Shown here: positions 27,975-36,186 of the stretch, piece after piece
Layout of the letters: each line of letters begins with the position of its first letter
Numbering within the stretch: position 1 is the first letter of the stretch
Assembly: GCA_044463125.1 (NCBI GenBank)
Contig: JBIQMS010000002.1
Coordinates: forward strand, 62,001 to 126,000
Length of the DNA: 64,000 bases
Direction of reading: 5' to 3'
From: CAYMZZ01 sp044463125
Lineage (GTDB): Bacteria; Bacteroidota; Bacteroidia; Chitinophagales; Chitinophagaceae
Notes under the pieces: generated by a model
Told to the model about the DNA's origin: nothing
The model's database searches: none
What the model saw: only the letters and a program-made list of their open reading frames with translations
Program-made: the position numbers and the translations under genes

Positions 27975-28340
27975 TCATTGATCAGCCTGGTTTCGCACCC
28001 GGTTGATGAGACGAATTAGCATGGCTTTGATTTCATTAATATTATCGAGGTATGGGTTAGCCTTCTCTTTGCCTAAATAGCCAAGGTCCTTGGAAAGTAT
28101 CAGGAAATATTCTGTTTCATTTGCCGACCCCAAAGCGATATTCAGATAGCGTGCAAATTCAGAGCCACCATTTTTCCCGCAACCCTCAGCGATATTTGCA
28201 GCTATCGCAGATGCTGACCGGCGGATTTGAGCTGTAATTCCAAACTGTTCCTCACGGGGAAATGTCCTGGTTTCGCAGTAAATAGCAATGACAAGTTGGT
28301 GCGCATTTTCCCATACCCGCAACTTCTTAAAATCTTGCAT
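27975..28340 (-). CDS. Four-helix-bundle protein (23S intervening-sequence / bAvd-like family)
   Basis: 121 aa. FKKLRVWENAHQLVIAIYCETRTFPREEQFGITAQIRRSA is the start of the family found in 23S rRNA intervening sequences and, in related form, as the accessory protein of diversity-generating retroelements. No rRNA, reverse transcriptase or variable repeat is nearby, so it is a stand-alone copy. It interrupts the arginine cluster between argC and argD and is flanked on both sides by ACGTATTACGT words, suggesting insertion. Function unknown. Confidence 0.85.
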   Translation of the reverse strand: MQDFKKLRVWENAHQLVIAIYCETRTFPREEQFGITAQIRRSASAIAANIAEGCGKNGGSEFARYLNIALGSANETEYFLILSKDLGYLGKEKANPYLDNINEIKAMLIRLINRVRNQADQ

Positions 28341-28516
28341 AATTCAGATTTTAGATTTAAGAAGCGCAGAAAGCAAAAATAAAACTAATCCTATTCAACC
28401 CCAAAGAACTTAATTAGGTATTACGTATTACGTACTACGTAATACGTATTCAAAGTCATTTCAGCCGCCCATGAACTTAATAACGTAATACGTAATACGT
28501 ATTACGTACTACGTAA
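28341..28516. repeat. Dense ACGTATTACGT repeat cluster
   Basis: Two runs of alternating ACGTATTACGT, ACGTACTACGT and ACGTAATACGT (28416-28449 and 28480-28516) separated by about 30 bases. Each run is itself nearly palindromic. No gene. Confidence 0.7.
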
Positions 28517-29491
28517 TCAAAACCCATTAGCTTTCAACCTCAACCCCTCTTCCTCCGCCAGGCCGCATACAAAATTCATATTCTGCACCGCTTGCCCGCT
28601 GGCTCCTTTGAGGAGATTGTCGATGGCGGAGTGAACAACGAGCTTGCTGCCTGCTTTTTCCAATTGAATGATAGCTTTATTGGTATTCACTACCTGCTTC
28701 AGGTAAATGGGTTGGCGGCTGATATGCGTAAAGCGTTGGCCTTTATAAAAGTCCTGATACAGCACATACAATTCTTCGAGGCTCCATTCGCAATGAACCG
28801 TGGAACTGATAAAGATACCGCGGGTAAAATCGCCTCGCCAGGGTACAAAGCTGAGCTCGATCGAGGGTGTTGTCTGCAACGACAAGAGTGATTCTCCTAT
28901 TTCGCCAAGGTGCTGATGCGTTAGGGTTTTATAAGCCTGAATATTGTTGGCTCTCCAACTGAAATGCGAAGTGGCGGAAAGGGCCTGGCCTGCGCCCGTG
29001 CTGCCTGTGATGCCCGTAGTGTACACTTCATCGAGCAGACCCGCTTTTGCCAGGGGCAATAAACCCAGTTGAATGGCGGTAGCGAAACATCCCGGGTTGG
29101 CGATATTGCGCGCCTTTCGGATGGCTTCGCGCTGCAGTTCAGGCAGCCCATATACAAATTCACGACCGCCCAGTTTTGATTGCGCTTTGAGGCGAAAATC
29201 ATTGGCAAGATCAATCACCACCACTTTTTCAGGGATTGAGTTCGCCTCCAGAAATTTCCTGGATTCGCCATGGCCCAGGCAGAGAAAAAGTACATCAATA
29301 TCATTCTGCAACTCATCGGAAAATACCAGGTCGGTATCGCCCTGCAGGTCCTGGTGTACCGCATACACCGGCTTGCCGGCATTGCTGCGGCTATGAATAA
29401 AACGGATCGACACATGAGGGTGGTGGATCAGTAAGCGAATCAATTCACCACCGGTATAGCCTGCTCCTCCTATTATTCCGACAGAAACCAT
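28517..29491 (-). CDS. argC: N-acyl-gamma-glutamyl-phosphate reductase
   Basis: 324 aa. The NAD(P)-binding GIIGGAGYTGGEL starts at residue 5 and the catalytic cysteine is C135 in ANPGCFATA. It reduces the acylglutamyl phosphate made by ArgB to the semialdehyde. It is separated from argG by a 214-base repeat block and from argD by the four-helix-bundle gene. Confidence 0.95.
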   Translation of the reverse strand: MVSVGIIGGAGYTGGELIRLLIHHPHVSIRFIHSRSNAGKPVYAVHQDLQGDTDLVFSDELQNDIDVLFLCLGHGESRKFLEANSIPEKVVVIDLANDFRLKAQSKLGGREFVYGLPELQREAIRKARNIANPGCFATAIQLGLLPLAKAGLLDEVYTTGITGSTGAGQALSATSHFSWRANNIQAYKTLTHQHLGEIGESLLSLQTTPSIELSFVPWRGDFTRGIFISSTVHCEWSLEELYVLYQDFYKGQRFTHISRQPIYLKQVVNTNKAIIQLEKAGSKLVVHSAIDNLLKGASGQAVQNMNFVCGLAEEEGLRLKANGF

Positions 29492-29705
29492 TGTGTTGTT
29501 GAATTGTTGAATTGTTGAATTGTTGAACTGTTGAACTGTTTAGGGTTTAAGGTTTAATGTTTAAGGTTTAGCGTTTAAAGTTTAGTGTTTAAAGTTCAGT
29601 GTTTAAAGGTCAGAATATTTAAGTATTAAATGCAGATTATATAGAATCCTCGAACATCCAACTTTAAACCTTAAACTTTCAACTCTAAACTTTAAACCCT
29701 CAACC
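29492..29705. repeat. Mirrored TTGTTGAATTG and GTTTAAGG repeats inside the arginine cluster
   Basis: A run of TTGTTGAATTG words (29493-29541), then GTTTAAGGTTTAATG words to 29610, mirrored by AACTTTAAACCTTAAACTT words (29658-29705) that reach the argG stop. It could fold into a long hairpin between argG and argC and alter expression of the downstream genes. Confidence 0.65.
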
Positions 29706-30908
29706 TTAAACTCTTCCCCCTTCCGTTTTCACCAAATGATACATCATCGTTTGGTTGCCGAAAATGCGGCTGAATCCTTTTACGTCTTCGCCGGTGAAAC
29801 CGGTATTCATTTCTCCGTATTTGCCAAATTTGCTGTTCATCAGGTCGAAGGGGCTTTCAATACCCGTTACCTGGAAACGGTAGGGCATTAGTTGTACGAA
29901 TACATCGCCCGTTACATTGCGTTGGGTGGATTCGATGAAAGCCTCCATATCGCGCATTACCGGATCCAGTATCTGACCCTCGTGCAGCCAGTTGCCATAG
30001 AACTGGGCCAGTTGGTCTTTCCAGTTGAGCTGCCATTTGGTGAGCACATGTTTTTCCAGGGTGTGGTGTGCCTTAATAATCACCATGGGTGCGGCAGCTT
30101 CAAAGCCCACCCGGCCCTTGATGCCGATGATGGTATCGCCCACATGGATGTCGCGGCCAATACCATAAGGTGCCGCTATGGCCTGCAGTGCCTGTATAGC
30201 TTCCACGGGGTGAGCATAAGCCTGCCCGTTTATTTTTCGCAGTTCCCCTTTCTCAAAATGGAGTACCACTTCTTCGCTTTCGGTTTTGCTCACGGGAGTG
30301 GGCCAGGCTTCTTCGGGCAACCATCCTTTGGAGGAAAGGGTTTCGCGGCCACCCACGCTAGTACCCCATAGTCCCTTGTTGATGGAATAAGCGGCTTTCT
30401 CAAAGTTCATTGCCACTTTTTTGCCCTTCAGGTATTCAATTTCGGCTTCCCGGCTCAGCTTCAGATCGCGAATCGGTGTGATGATTTCCACACCGGGAAT
30501 CATGATATGAAAGATCATGTCGAAGCGAACCTGGTCGTTTCCGGCGCCAGTGCTGCCATGGGCCACCGCATCGGCGTTCAATTCAATCGCGTGATCGGCA
30601 ATATGCAGGGCCTGGCTCAGGCGCTCGGCTGAAACGGAAAGGGGGTAAGTATTGTTTTTTAAAACATTGCCGTATATCAGGTAGCGGATAATGCTTTCGT
30701 AATAACTCTTTACCGCATCCACCGCTTTGTGCGATTTCACACCAAGGCTCAGGGCATGCGCTTCAATCTGTCTCAATTCTTCGGCGCTGAAGCCACCTGT
30801 GTTTACGATAATGCTGTGCACTTCATATCCCAGGTCATCCGTCAGATATTTGACGCAAAAGGAAGTATCCAGTCCACCACTAAATCCCAGTACTACTTTT
30901 TTTGCCAT
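29706..30908 (-). CDS. argG: Argininosuccinate synthase
   Basis: 400 aa. The ATP-pyrophosphatase loop SGGLDTS is at residues 10-16, with AHGSTGAGNDQVRFD further on. It joins citrulline and aspartate. It follows the GNAT gene by 15 bases and precedes argC. Confidence 0.96.
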   Translation of the reverse strand: MAKKVVLGFSGGLDTSFCVKYLTDDLGYEVHSIIVNTGGFSAEELRQIEAHALSLGVKSHKAVDAVKSYYESIIRYLIYGNVLKNNTYPLSVSAERLSQALHIADHAIELNADAVAHGSTGAGNDQVRFDMIFHIMIPGVEIITPIRDLKLSREAEIEYLKGKKVAMNFEKAAYSINKGLWGTSVGGRETLSSKGWLPEEAWPTPVSKTESEEVVLHFEKGELRKINGQAYAHPVEAIQALQAIAAPYGIGRDIHVGDTIIGIKGRVGFEAAAPMVIIKAHHTLEKHVLTKWQLNWKDQLAQFYGNWLHEGQILDPVMRDMEAFIESTQRNVTGDVFVQLMPYRFQVTGIESPFDLMNSKFGKYGEMNTGFTGEDVKGFSRIFGNQTMMYHLVKTEGGRV

Positions 30909-30923
30909 CGCAGTTTGAATAGT

Positions 30924-31643
30924 TTATAAGTGAAATAAATGATACAATAGTGATTTAGGCTTTCCGGCGCCATTGCCCTGTCCCTTGTTCGTATCTTTTT
31001 TCATAAAGGGACGGAGCAATTTCCATTGCTTGAAGCGGAGCAAGCGCTCGAATCCTTTCGCGTTTTCCCGGAAATATTTTCGGGTCTCCTCCGGGGGATA
31101 ATGATCTTTGGGATCGAAGAGCATGGCCGTGCACATACAGTTCTTGCGGTCCTTGCCCATCAGGATATCGTAATTCACACAGCTTTTGCAACCCGCCCAG
31201 AAGGCTTCGTCCTGGGTCAGTTCGGAATAGGTAACCGGCTCATAGCCCAGATCGGAATTGATCTTCATAACGGCGAGCCCGGTGGTGAGTCCAAAGATCT
31301 TGGCTTCGGGATATTTCTGGCGCGAAAGGTTGAAAATCTTTTGTTTAATGGCTTTGGCCACCCCGCTTTTGCGGTAGGCCGGGGCCACTATCAGTCCCGA
31401 ATTGGCTACATATTCGCCATGGCTCCAGGTTTCAATATAACAAAAACCTATCCATTCGCCGTCTTTGGTCACGGCAATTACCGCTTTGCCCTCGTCCATT
31501 TTGGTTTCCACGTATTCGGGCGAACGTTTGGCTATACCGGTACCCCGGGCACGGGCCGAAGCTTCCATCTCATCGGTGATGATGGTTGAATATTTTTTAT
31601 CATCCTGGGTCGCAACCCGTACGATGATTCCTTGATTGTCCAC
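30924..31643 (-). CDS. GNAT acetyltransferase, candidate N-acylglutamate synthase of the arginine operon
   Basis: 239 aa. An N-terminal GNAT domain with the acyl-CoA loop around RKSGVA (residues 91-96) is followed by a C-terminal part with four cysteines, C152-x2-C155 and C169-x-C171, that could bind a metal. It is the first structural gene of the arginine cluster, 15 bases before argG. No argA, argJ or fused argB-GNAT occurs in the window, so it is the natural candidate for making N-acetyl- or N-succinylglutamate. That assignment is inferred from position. Confidence 0.75.
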   Translation of the reverse strand: MDNQGIIVRVATQDDKKYSTIITDEMEASARARGTGIAKRSPEYVETKMDEGKAVIAVTKDGEWIGFCYIETWSHGEYVANSGLIVAPAYRKSGVAKAIKQKIFNLSRQKYPEAKIFGLTTGLAVMKINSDLGYEPVTYSELTQDEAFWAGCKSCVNYDILMGKDRKNCMCTAMLFDPKDHYPPEETRKYFRENAKGFERLLRFKQWKLLRPFMKKDTNKGQGNGAGKPKSLLYHLFHL

Positions 31644-31705
31644 TTTGTGAAAGATTGTAAAGTATGCGGATTACCAGTCCTTAAAGTTTTGCCGGAAGAA
31701 GTTCA

Positions 31706-31741
31706 CTGACAGGGACCGTGGTGAGGGGTTCGTCCTGTCAG
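31706..31741 (-). promoter_or_regulatory. Leader hairpin of the arginine operon
   Basis: CTGACAGGGAC pairs with GTCCTGTCAG (10 bp with one bulged base, 14-base loop). The leader-peptide stop codon lies within its first arm as transcribed. No T-run follows, so it is not a simple terminator. It could work with stalled translation to expose or hide the GNAT start, about 60 bases downstream. Confidence 0.55.
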
Positions 31742-31860
31742 CATTCAGGGCGGCGTCGGGGGCGCGAAAAGGTAAACAGGTCAAAACCTACGGCATATAC
31801 ACCCGTTGTGTTGGGTGCATGGAAGGCAAACTGTTTTGTATGTGTCAATATGTTGCTCAC
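31738..31860 (-). CDS. Putative Arg-rich leader peptide of the arginine operon
   Basis: A 40-codon frame starting GTG (31860), about 22 bases downstream of the predicted transcription start, and ending in TGA (31738-31740). Its C-terminus is SRPRRRPEC, four arginines in seven codons (CGC, CGA, CGC, CGC), just before a hairpin that swallows the stop codon. This is the layout of an amino-acid-sensing attenuator, here ahead of an arginine operon. The start is uncertain, since the frame is open further upstream without an ATG. Confidence 0.45.
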   Translation of the reverse strand: MSNILTHTKQFAFHAPNTTGVYAVGFDLFTFSRPRRRPEC

Positions 31861-31887
31861 CTTGTTAGGCTTTCTTAATTTGGATGA

Positions 31888-31922
31888 CAAATGTATAATA
31901 ATAATTGCGTTTACTACACAAA
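31888..31922 (-). promoter_or_regulatory. Promoter of the arginine operon
   Basis: On the minus strand TTTG (31919-31922) and TACATTTG (31888-31895) are 23 bases apart, within the spacing reported for Flavobacterium promoters (TTG, 17-23, TAnnTTTG). The predicted start near 31882 leaves a leader of about 240 bases before the GNAT gene, enough for the leader peptide and hairpin. Confidence 0.55.
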
Positions 31923-31945
31923 TTTTTTGTTATAAAATTCTGACT

Positions 31946-32362
31946 ATGTCCAGCAACCAGCCCGGCCGCGCCGGAAAGAGCTCCCTTCGGAAAATTCTCC
32001 GAACGTTTGTAATCATTTTCATCCTTTTGTTGGCCGGATTTATCTATTGGAAATACTATTATGTGTTTGCCGACGGTGTGAAATCGGGTTACCTGAATTT
32101 TGCGGTGCGCAAGGGACAGGTTTTTAAGACTTACGAGGGAAAACTGATACAGGAAGGATTTCGCAGCCGCACGGCTGGAGCCATTCAGTCGAATGAGTTT
32201 GAGTTCTCCATTGAATCCAAAGAAGTATTTGATGTGCTTTCCCGCAACAGTGGCAAGCGCTTTGATCTGCACTATCGGGAATACAATGGGGTGCTGCCCT
32301 GGCGGGGCAATAGCCGTTATGTTGTGGACAGCATTGTGGCAATGGAAGATGTGAATCGTTGA
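31946..32362 (+). CDS. Hypothetical single-pass membrane protein
   Basis: 138 aa from the ATG at 31946. The frame is open back to 31718, but that part overlaps the arginine leader on the other strand and looks non-coding. A basic N-terminus is followed by one membrane helix (about 18-39) and a conserved-looking outer part (KSGYLNFAVRKGQVFKTYEGKLIQEGF). Similar short proteins are widespread in Bacteroidota and sometimes mislabelled as 6-phosphogluconate dehydrogenase; I see no dehydrogenase motif. Function unknown. Confidence 0.7.
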   Translation: MSSNQPGRAGKSSLRKILRTFVIIFILLLAGFIYWKYYYVFADGVKSGYLNFAVRKGQVFKTYEGKLIQEGFRSRTAGAIQSNEFEFSIESKEVFDVLSRNSGKRFDLHYREYNGVLPWRGNSRYVVDSIVAMEDVNR

Positions 32363-32727
32363 ATGGGCAGAGACCCATTCTATGGCTATACCGGGTCCGT
32401 TTCTATTTTTCAGGAATGACTTTACTGCAGGAATTATTTACCGCGACGAACGCAAAGAAGTCGCAAAGTTCGCGACGATACTATTAAAGAAATGAACTGA
32501 TCTGCTTTTGCAAACAAATCAATTTTGATGAATTTCGTTGCGCTCTTTGCGACTTCGTTGCGCTCTTTGCGTTAAAAATGCAGGCACTGGCAAGGTTTTC
32601 ATTTAAACCCATCGACCTTAGGCCATACCTGCCTTAGGCTCTCGAAACCATTCATAGGCCACAATGTTTAAATAAATTAAGCCCTTGTGGGTATAAGGCC
32701 ATATTCCGCTTCAACCAGCAATAATTT
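32363..32727. repeat. Intergenic region with CGCAAAG inverted repeat
   Basis: A separate repeat class: ACGCAAAGAAGTCGCAAAG (32450-32469) is mirrored by CTTTGCGACTTCG and GCGCTCTTTGCG (32545-32573). The loop is about 75 bases. The rest of the gap, to the methylase stop, shows nothing recognisable. Confidence 0.7.
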
Positions 32728-33432
32728 TTAACTCGCCAAAAACAGGAAAATCGCCGGTTGTTTATGAAATTCCGGGAGATGTTTCTTCCATTCCGCAACG
32801 GTTTGGGTTCGAATCCATTCATCCGGACCAGTTAGGTTTACCGCCAGGCAGAGCCGGGTGCCGGGATGCAGGTTGCGAAGCAGGGCTTCCAGCATCTGCT
32901 GATTACGATAGGGCGTTTCAATAAAGAGTTGCGTACACTGCTGGCGCCGCGAATAATTTTCCATTTCCTGGATAGCTTTCTGCCGGGTCGCTGTGTCAAT
33001 GGGCAGGTAACCATGAAACTGAAAACGTTGTCCGTTTAACCCACTTCCCATTAAGGCCAACAGAAGAGAGCTGGGTCCTACCAGGGGATGTACCGGAATC
33101 TGCAGGCGTTGGGCTTCGGCCACCAGCAATTGTCCGGGATCGGCAATACCGGGGCAACCCGCTTCGCTCAGTATGCCGACAACGGCTCCCTTCGACAGTT
33201 CCTGCTTGAATTGGGATATCACCTGGTCCTCCACTTTATGGATGGCATACCAGCGAAGTTCGTCCACTGGCAATTCGCGCCAGATTTTTTTCAGGAATCG
33301 ACGGGCGGTTCTTTCATTCTCCACAAAAAAAACCGTACAGGCTTTTACGGCATCCAGAATATAGTGCGGTATGGCTTCTAACCCTTCTTCGTGCAGGGGC
33401 AGGGGTATCAGGTAAACTTTTGCCTCTGCCAT
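32728..33432 (-). CDS. SAM-dependent methyltransferase, RsmI-like (tetrapyrrole methylase family)
   Basis: 234 aa. The fold is that of tetrapyrrole methylases; LSEAGCPGIADPGQLLV and FIETPYRNQQMLEALL resemble RsmI (16S rRNA C1402 2'-O-methyltransferase). It is shorter than canonical RsmI (about 280) and the N-terminus differs (YLIPLPLHEEG), so it may be a second Bacteroidota-specific paralogue with another target. It follows the EI24 gene by 2 bases. Confidence 0.8.
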   Translation of the reverse strand: MAEAKVYLIPLPLHEEGLEAIPHYILDAVKACTVFFVENERTARRFLKKIWRELPVDELRWYAIHKVEDQVISQFKQELSKGAVVGILSEAGCPGIADPGQLLVAEAQRLQIPVHPLVGPSSLLLALMGSGLNGQRFQFHGYLPIDTATRQKAIQEMENYSRRQQCTQLFIETPYRNQQMLEALLRNLHPGTRLCLAVNLTGPDEWIRTQTVAEWKKHLPEFHKQPAIFLFLAS

Positions 33433-33434
33433 GA

Positions 33435-34199
33435 TCAGGATTTTACTTTATGCGCGGTGAGGGTGCCGGCAACAATGGCATAGGCCGGCGCGAAGGGAAT
33501 TGCCAGGTGCATGAGATAGAATAGTATGCCATTGCCCATGGCGAGCCCTTTGTGCCGACCGATAAAATGGGTGCTTTGTCCCATGCTCTCACCCTTGCGC
33601 GCGAGTCCATAATCCACCATGCTGAATCCGTAATAATAGCATTCCATAAACAACACAATCAGAGGTGTAATCCAACCTATCACTGGTATAAGGGAAAGCA
33701 GGAGTAAAGCCACGAGATACACCGTTTGCCAGCCACAATTGCGCAGGGCCAGTTTAATGCCGCGTGCCGCCTCTTTTCGAATGGCGCTCCAGCCCGGCGT
33801 TTCCGTCTTGTTTTCAATAATGGCTTCCGTTCGTCCGCTCAGGTATGCGAATAAGGGCGCGCCAATGATAAGGCAGATATATTTCAGAAAGGAGAAATAG
33901 AATAGCAGGAGGGTGAGCCAGAAAATGATACCGGCGAAGGTGAAAAGGAAACCAAGCAGGCTATTTTGAAACTGCTGGCTCCAGTCGCTTAGGTGCAATA
34001 TATGCGTGATATATTCCACCACATCGGTAGCTGATCTGCCAAAAAAATAAATACCGGAAATGAAAAGTATGGTGTAAAGCAACCCGGGTATCAGCACCCA
34101 TTTCCACAATCGATGTTGCAGAATGAATCGGTGCGCTTCGCCCCAGGCCTGAATGGCAATGACAATTTCTTTGAGCAATACTTTAATTTTAGCGGTCAC
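33435..34199 (-). CDS. EI24/CysZ-like membrane protein
   Basis: 254 aa with four to five hydrophobic segments and the EI24 domain layout (long amphipathic N-terminus, LALRNCGWQTVYLVALLL, PVIGWITPLIVLFMECYYYGFSMVDY). CysZ members import sulfate, but most Bacteroidota homologues are uncharacterised. Two bases separate it from the downstream methylase gene. Confidence 0.82.
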   Translation of the reverse strand: MTAKIKVLLKEIVIAIQAWGEAHRFILQHRLWKWVLIPGLLYTILFISGIYFFGRSATDVVEYITHILHLSDWSQQFQNSLLGFLFTFAGIIFWLTLLLFYFSFLKYICLIIGAPLFAYLSGRTEAIIENKTETPGWSAIRKEAARGIKLALRNCGWQTVYLVALLLLSLIPVIGWITPLIVLFMECYYYGFSMVDYGLARKGESMGQSTHFIGRHKGLAMGNGILFYLMHLAIPFAPAYAIVAGTLTAHKVKS

Positions 34200-34675
34200 A
34201 CCGGCCCCTGGCCGGGAAGCTTTGATGAGATAAGGTTTAAATTTATCAGGAAGTGGGCAAATTACCGAAATATTTCTATTGGCGGGATATTGTTGAGAGT
34301 TTAGGGTTTAATGGGGTTTAGAGTTTAGGGTTTAAGGTTTAATGTTTAATGGGACGGGATTATTTTCAAACTAAATTCCATTTTTTAAATACCCTAAACA
34401 TCTTTTGGACTTAAAAAAGTTGACAGTTATTACTATAATCAATTCATCTGCGAAAATCTGCGTATAAAATCTGCGAAAATCTGCGGGAAATCGCTCCTGC
34501 ACTTTGAAGATGCTGTGAATCCGGAAGCATTTCCCGCAGATTTTCGCAGATTTTTCCGCAGATCAACGCAGATTTTTTTCAAATCAGTTCTCAACCTTAA
34601 ACCTTAAACCCTCAACTTTAAACCTTCAAAAGAACCTACAACTTAAAACTTACAACTTATAACTTATATTGCTCC
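34200..34675. repeat. Intergenic repeats with ATCTGCG palindrome (locus F)
   Basis: GTTTAGGGTTTAATGG words (34298-34350), a left tip GGACTTAAAAAAGTTGACAG (34407-34426), an ATCTGCG palindrome (34446-34573), then AACCTTAAACC and AACTTATAACTTA words to the symporter start. The left tip mirrors the right tips at loci B and E. Bases 34200-34295 hold only the upstream region of the EI24 gene. Confidence 0.75.
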
Positions 34676-35986
34676 ATGTTACGTCACTTATTCCGCAACC
34701 TCACATTCTGGGTATTGCTGGCCATAACGGTTGGTATTTTGATCGGGCACTATTTTCCGCAGATCGCTTTACTGAAGATCATGGATAAGCCCATCGAGTT
34801 TCGCTTTATGGGCCAGATTCTGAAAATAGGCAATACGCTGAGTGAGGCCCTGGGCGGGGCTTTTATCAGCCTGGTGAAGATTTTCATTAACCCCATCATC
34901 TTTCTCACCATCACGCTGGGAATTGTGAGTATGGGCAATCTGAAAAAAGTGGGGAGGGTGGGTGCCAAGGCCTTGCTGTATTTTGAAGTGGTGACTACGC
35001 TCGCATTACTGATTGGCGTGGTAGTGGCGCTGGTAGTGCAACCGGGTTCGGGTGTTGATATTAGTATGGTGCAGGGAGGCGATATATCGGCCTATACGCG
35101 AAAGGATACGTTTAGCTGGTTAAAGTTTTTGCGCGACAACAGTACGCTCATCGTTCTTCTGTTCGCGATCGCTTCTGGAATTGGCCTGAGTTTTTATGCC
35201 CGCCGCCAACCCATCATCGACCGCCTCGCCTGGATATCCCGTTATGTATTCAAGGGGCTGCATAGGGTGATGTTGTTGGCGCCAATAGGTGCGCTCGGAG
35301 GCATGGCCTACACCATTGGTAAATATGGTATAGAAACCCTGCTGCCCCTGGGTAAGCTGATGATTACGGTATATGTAACCATGGCCCTGTTCATCTTTGG
35401 GGTACTGTGGTTTATTCTTCGCATGTACAAAGTGCGGATAATGCGATTTCTGCGTTATATCCGGGAGGAGTTGCTGGTGGTATTGGGCACTTCTTCTTCT
35501 GAAGCCGCTCTGCCCACCCTGATGGAAAAGCTGGAAAAGATGGGCTGCAGCAAATCCACCGTGGGGCTGGTTGTACCAACCGGTTATTCCTTCAACCTCG
35601 ATGGCACCACCATTTACCTGAGCATGAGCATGATTTTCCTGGCCCAGGTGTACAACGTGGACCTGAGCTGGGTACAGATCGCCACCATCGTGGGCATCCT
35701 TATGCTCACATCAAAGGGCGCCGCGGGCGTAACAGGTAGCGGCTTTGCGGTGCTGGCTACAACATTATCAGCCGTAAAGGTAATACCCATTGAAGGACTC
35801 ACCTTGTTGTTGGGAGTGGATCGCTTCATGTCTGAAGCCCGCGCCATCACCAATTTCATAGGCAATGGCGTTGCCACGATATGGATATCAAATAACGAAA
35901 AAGAATTCGACCGGCATAAAATGGAGCTGGCCTTTGATGCGGTGGGGGATACGGAGGATGTGGTGAAGGATAATGTGAAGTATTGA
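34676..35986 (+). CDS. Dicarboxylate/glutamate:cation symporter (DAACS family)
   Basis: 436 aa, about eight membrane helices plus re-entrant loops. The serine-rich hairpin SSSEAALPTL and the GYSFNLDGT motif are those of the GltP/DctA family. Transports glutamate, aspartate or C4-dicarboxylates with H+ or Na+; the substrate cannot be fixed from sequence. Stands alone between two repeat blocks. Confidence 0.92.
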   Translation: MLRHLFRNLTFWVLLAITVGILIGHYFPQIALLKIMDKPIEFRFMGQILKIGNTLSEALGGAFISLVKIFINPIIFLTITLGIVSMGNLKKVGRVGAKALLYFEVVTTLALLIGVVVALVVQPGSGVDISMVQGGDISAYTRKDTFSWLKFLRDNSTLIVLLFAIASGIGLSFYARRQPIIDRLAWISRYVFKGLHRVMLLAPIGALGGMAYTIGKYGIETLLPLGKLMITVYVTMALFIFGVLWFILRMYKVRIMRFLRYIREELLVVLGTSSSEAALPTLMEKLEKMGCSKSTVGLVVPTGYSFNLDGTTIYLSMSMIFLAQVYNVDLSWVQIATIVGILMLTSKGAAGVTGSGFAVLATTLSAVKVIPIEGLTLLLGVDRFMSEARAITNFIGNGVATIWISNNEKEFDRHKMELAFDAVGDTEDVVKDNVKY

Positions 35987-36186
35987 GTACGTTTTACGTT
36001 TTACGTATTACGTAGTACGTTTTTCGCGGTTTAAGGTTTAGGGTTTAAAGTTTAAGGTGTGATGTTTAGGAATATTTCCAAACCAAATGCCCATTAAGAA
36101 TCACACTTTAAACCTTAAATCCTAAACTCTAAACTTCTACCCCCAACAAAAAACGTACTACGTAAAACGTACTACGTAATACGTTC
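35987..36186. repeat. Two-shell inverted repeat between convergent genes
   Basis: Outer shell: an ACGTTTTACGTATTACG run starting right after the symporter stop, mirrored by ACGTACTACGTAAAACG ending at the PorP/SprF stop. Inner shell: GTTTAAGGTTTAGGG mirrored by ACCTTAAATCCTAAAC. No ATCTGCG core. Probably acts as a bidirectional 3' end. Confidence 0.7.

Noticed and set aside
27975..28340. Diversity-generating retroelement signalled by a bAvd-like protein
   Set aside because: No reverse transcriptase and no template or variable repeat pair are present around the gene.
28416..28516. ACGT-rich palindromes as a replication origin or attachment site
   Set aside because: The same words recur in many gaps. 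There are no DnaA boxes, dnaA gene or integrase nearby.
31718..31945. N-terminal extension of the hypothetical membrane protein
   Set aside because: It overlaps the arginine leader and promoter on the other strand, and its sequence is not protein-like. The ATG at 31946 gives a normal membrane protein.
32806..32816. GGTTCGAATCC, a T-loop-like string suggesting a tRNA
   Set aside because: It lies inside the RsmI-like coding sequence, with no acceptor stem or anticodon arm around it.
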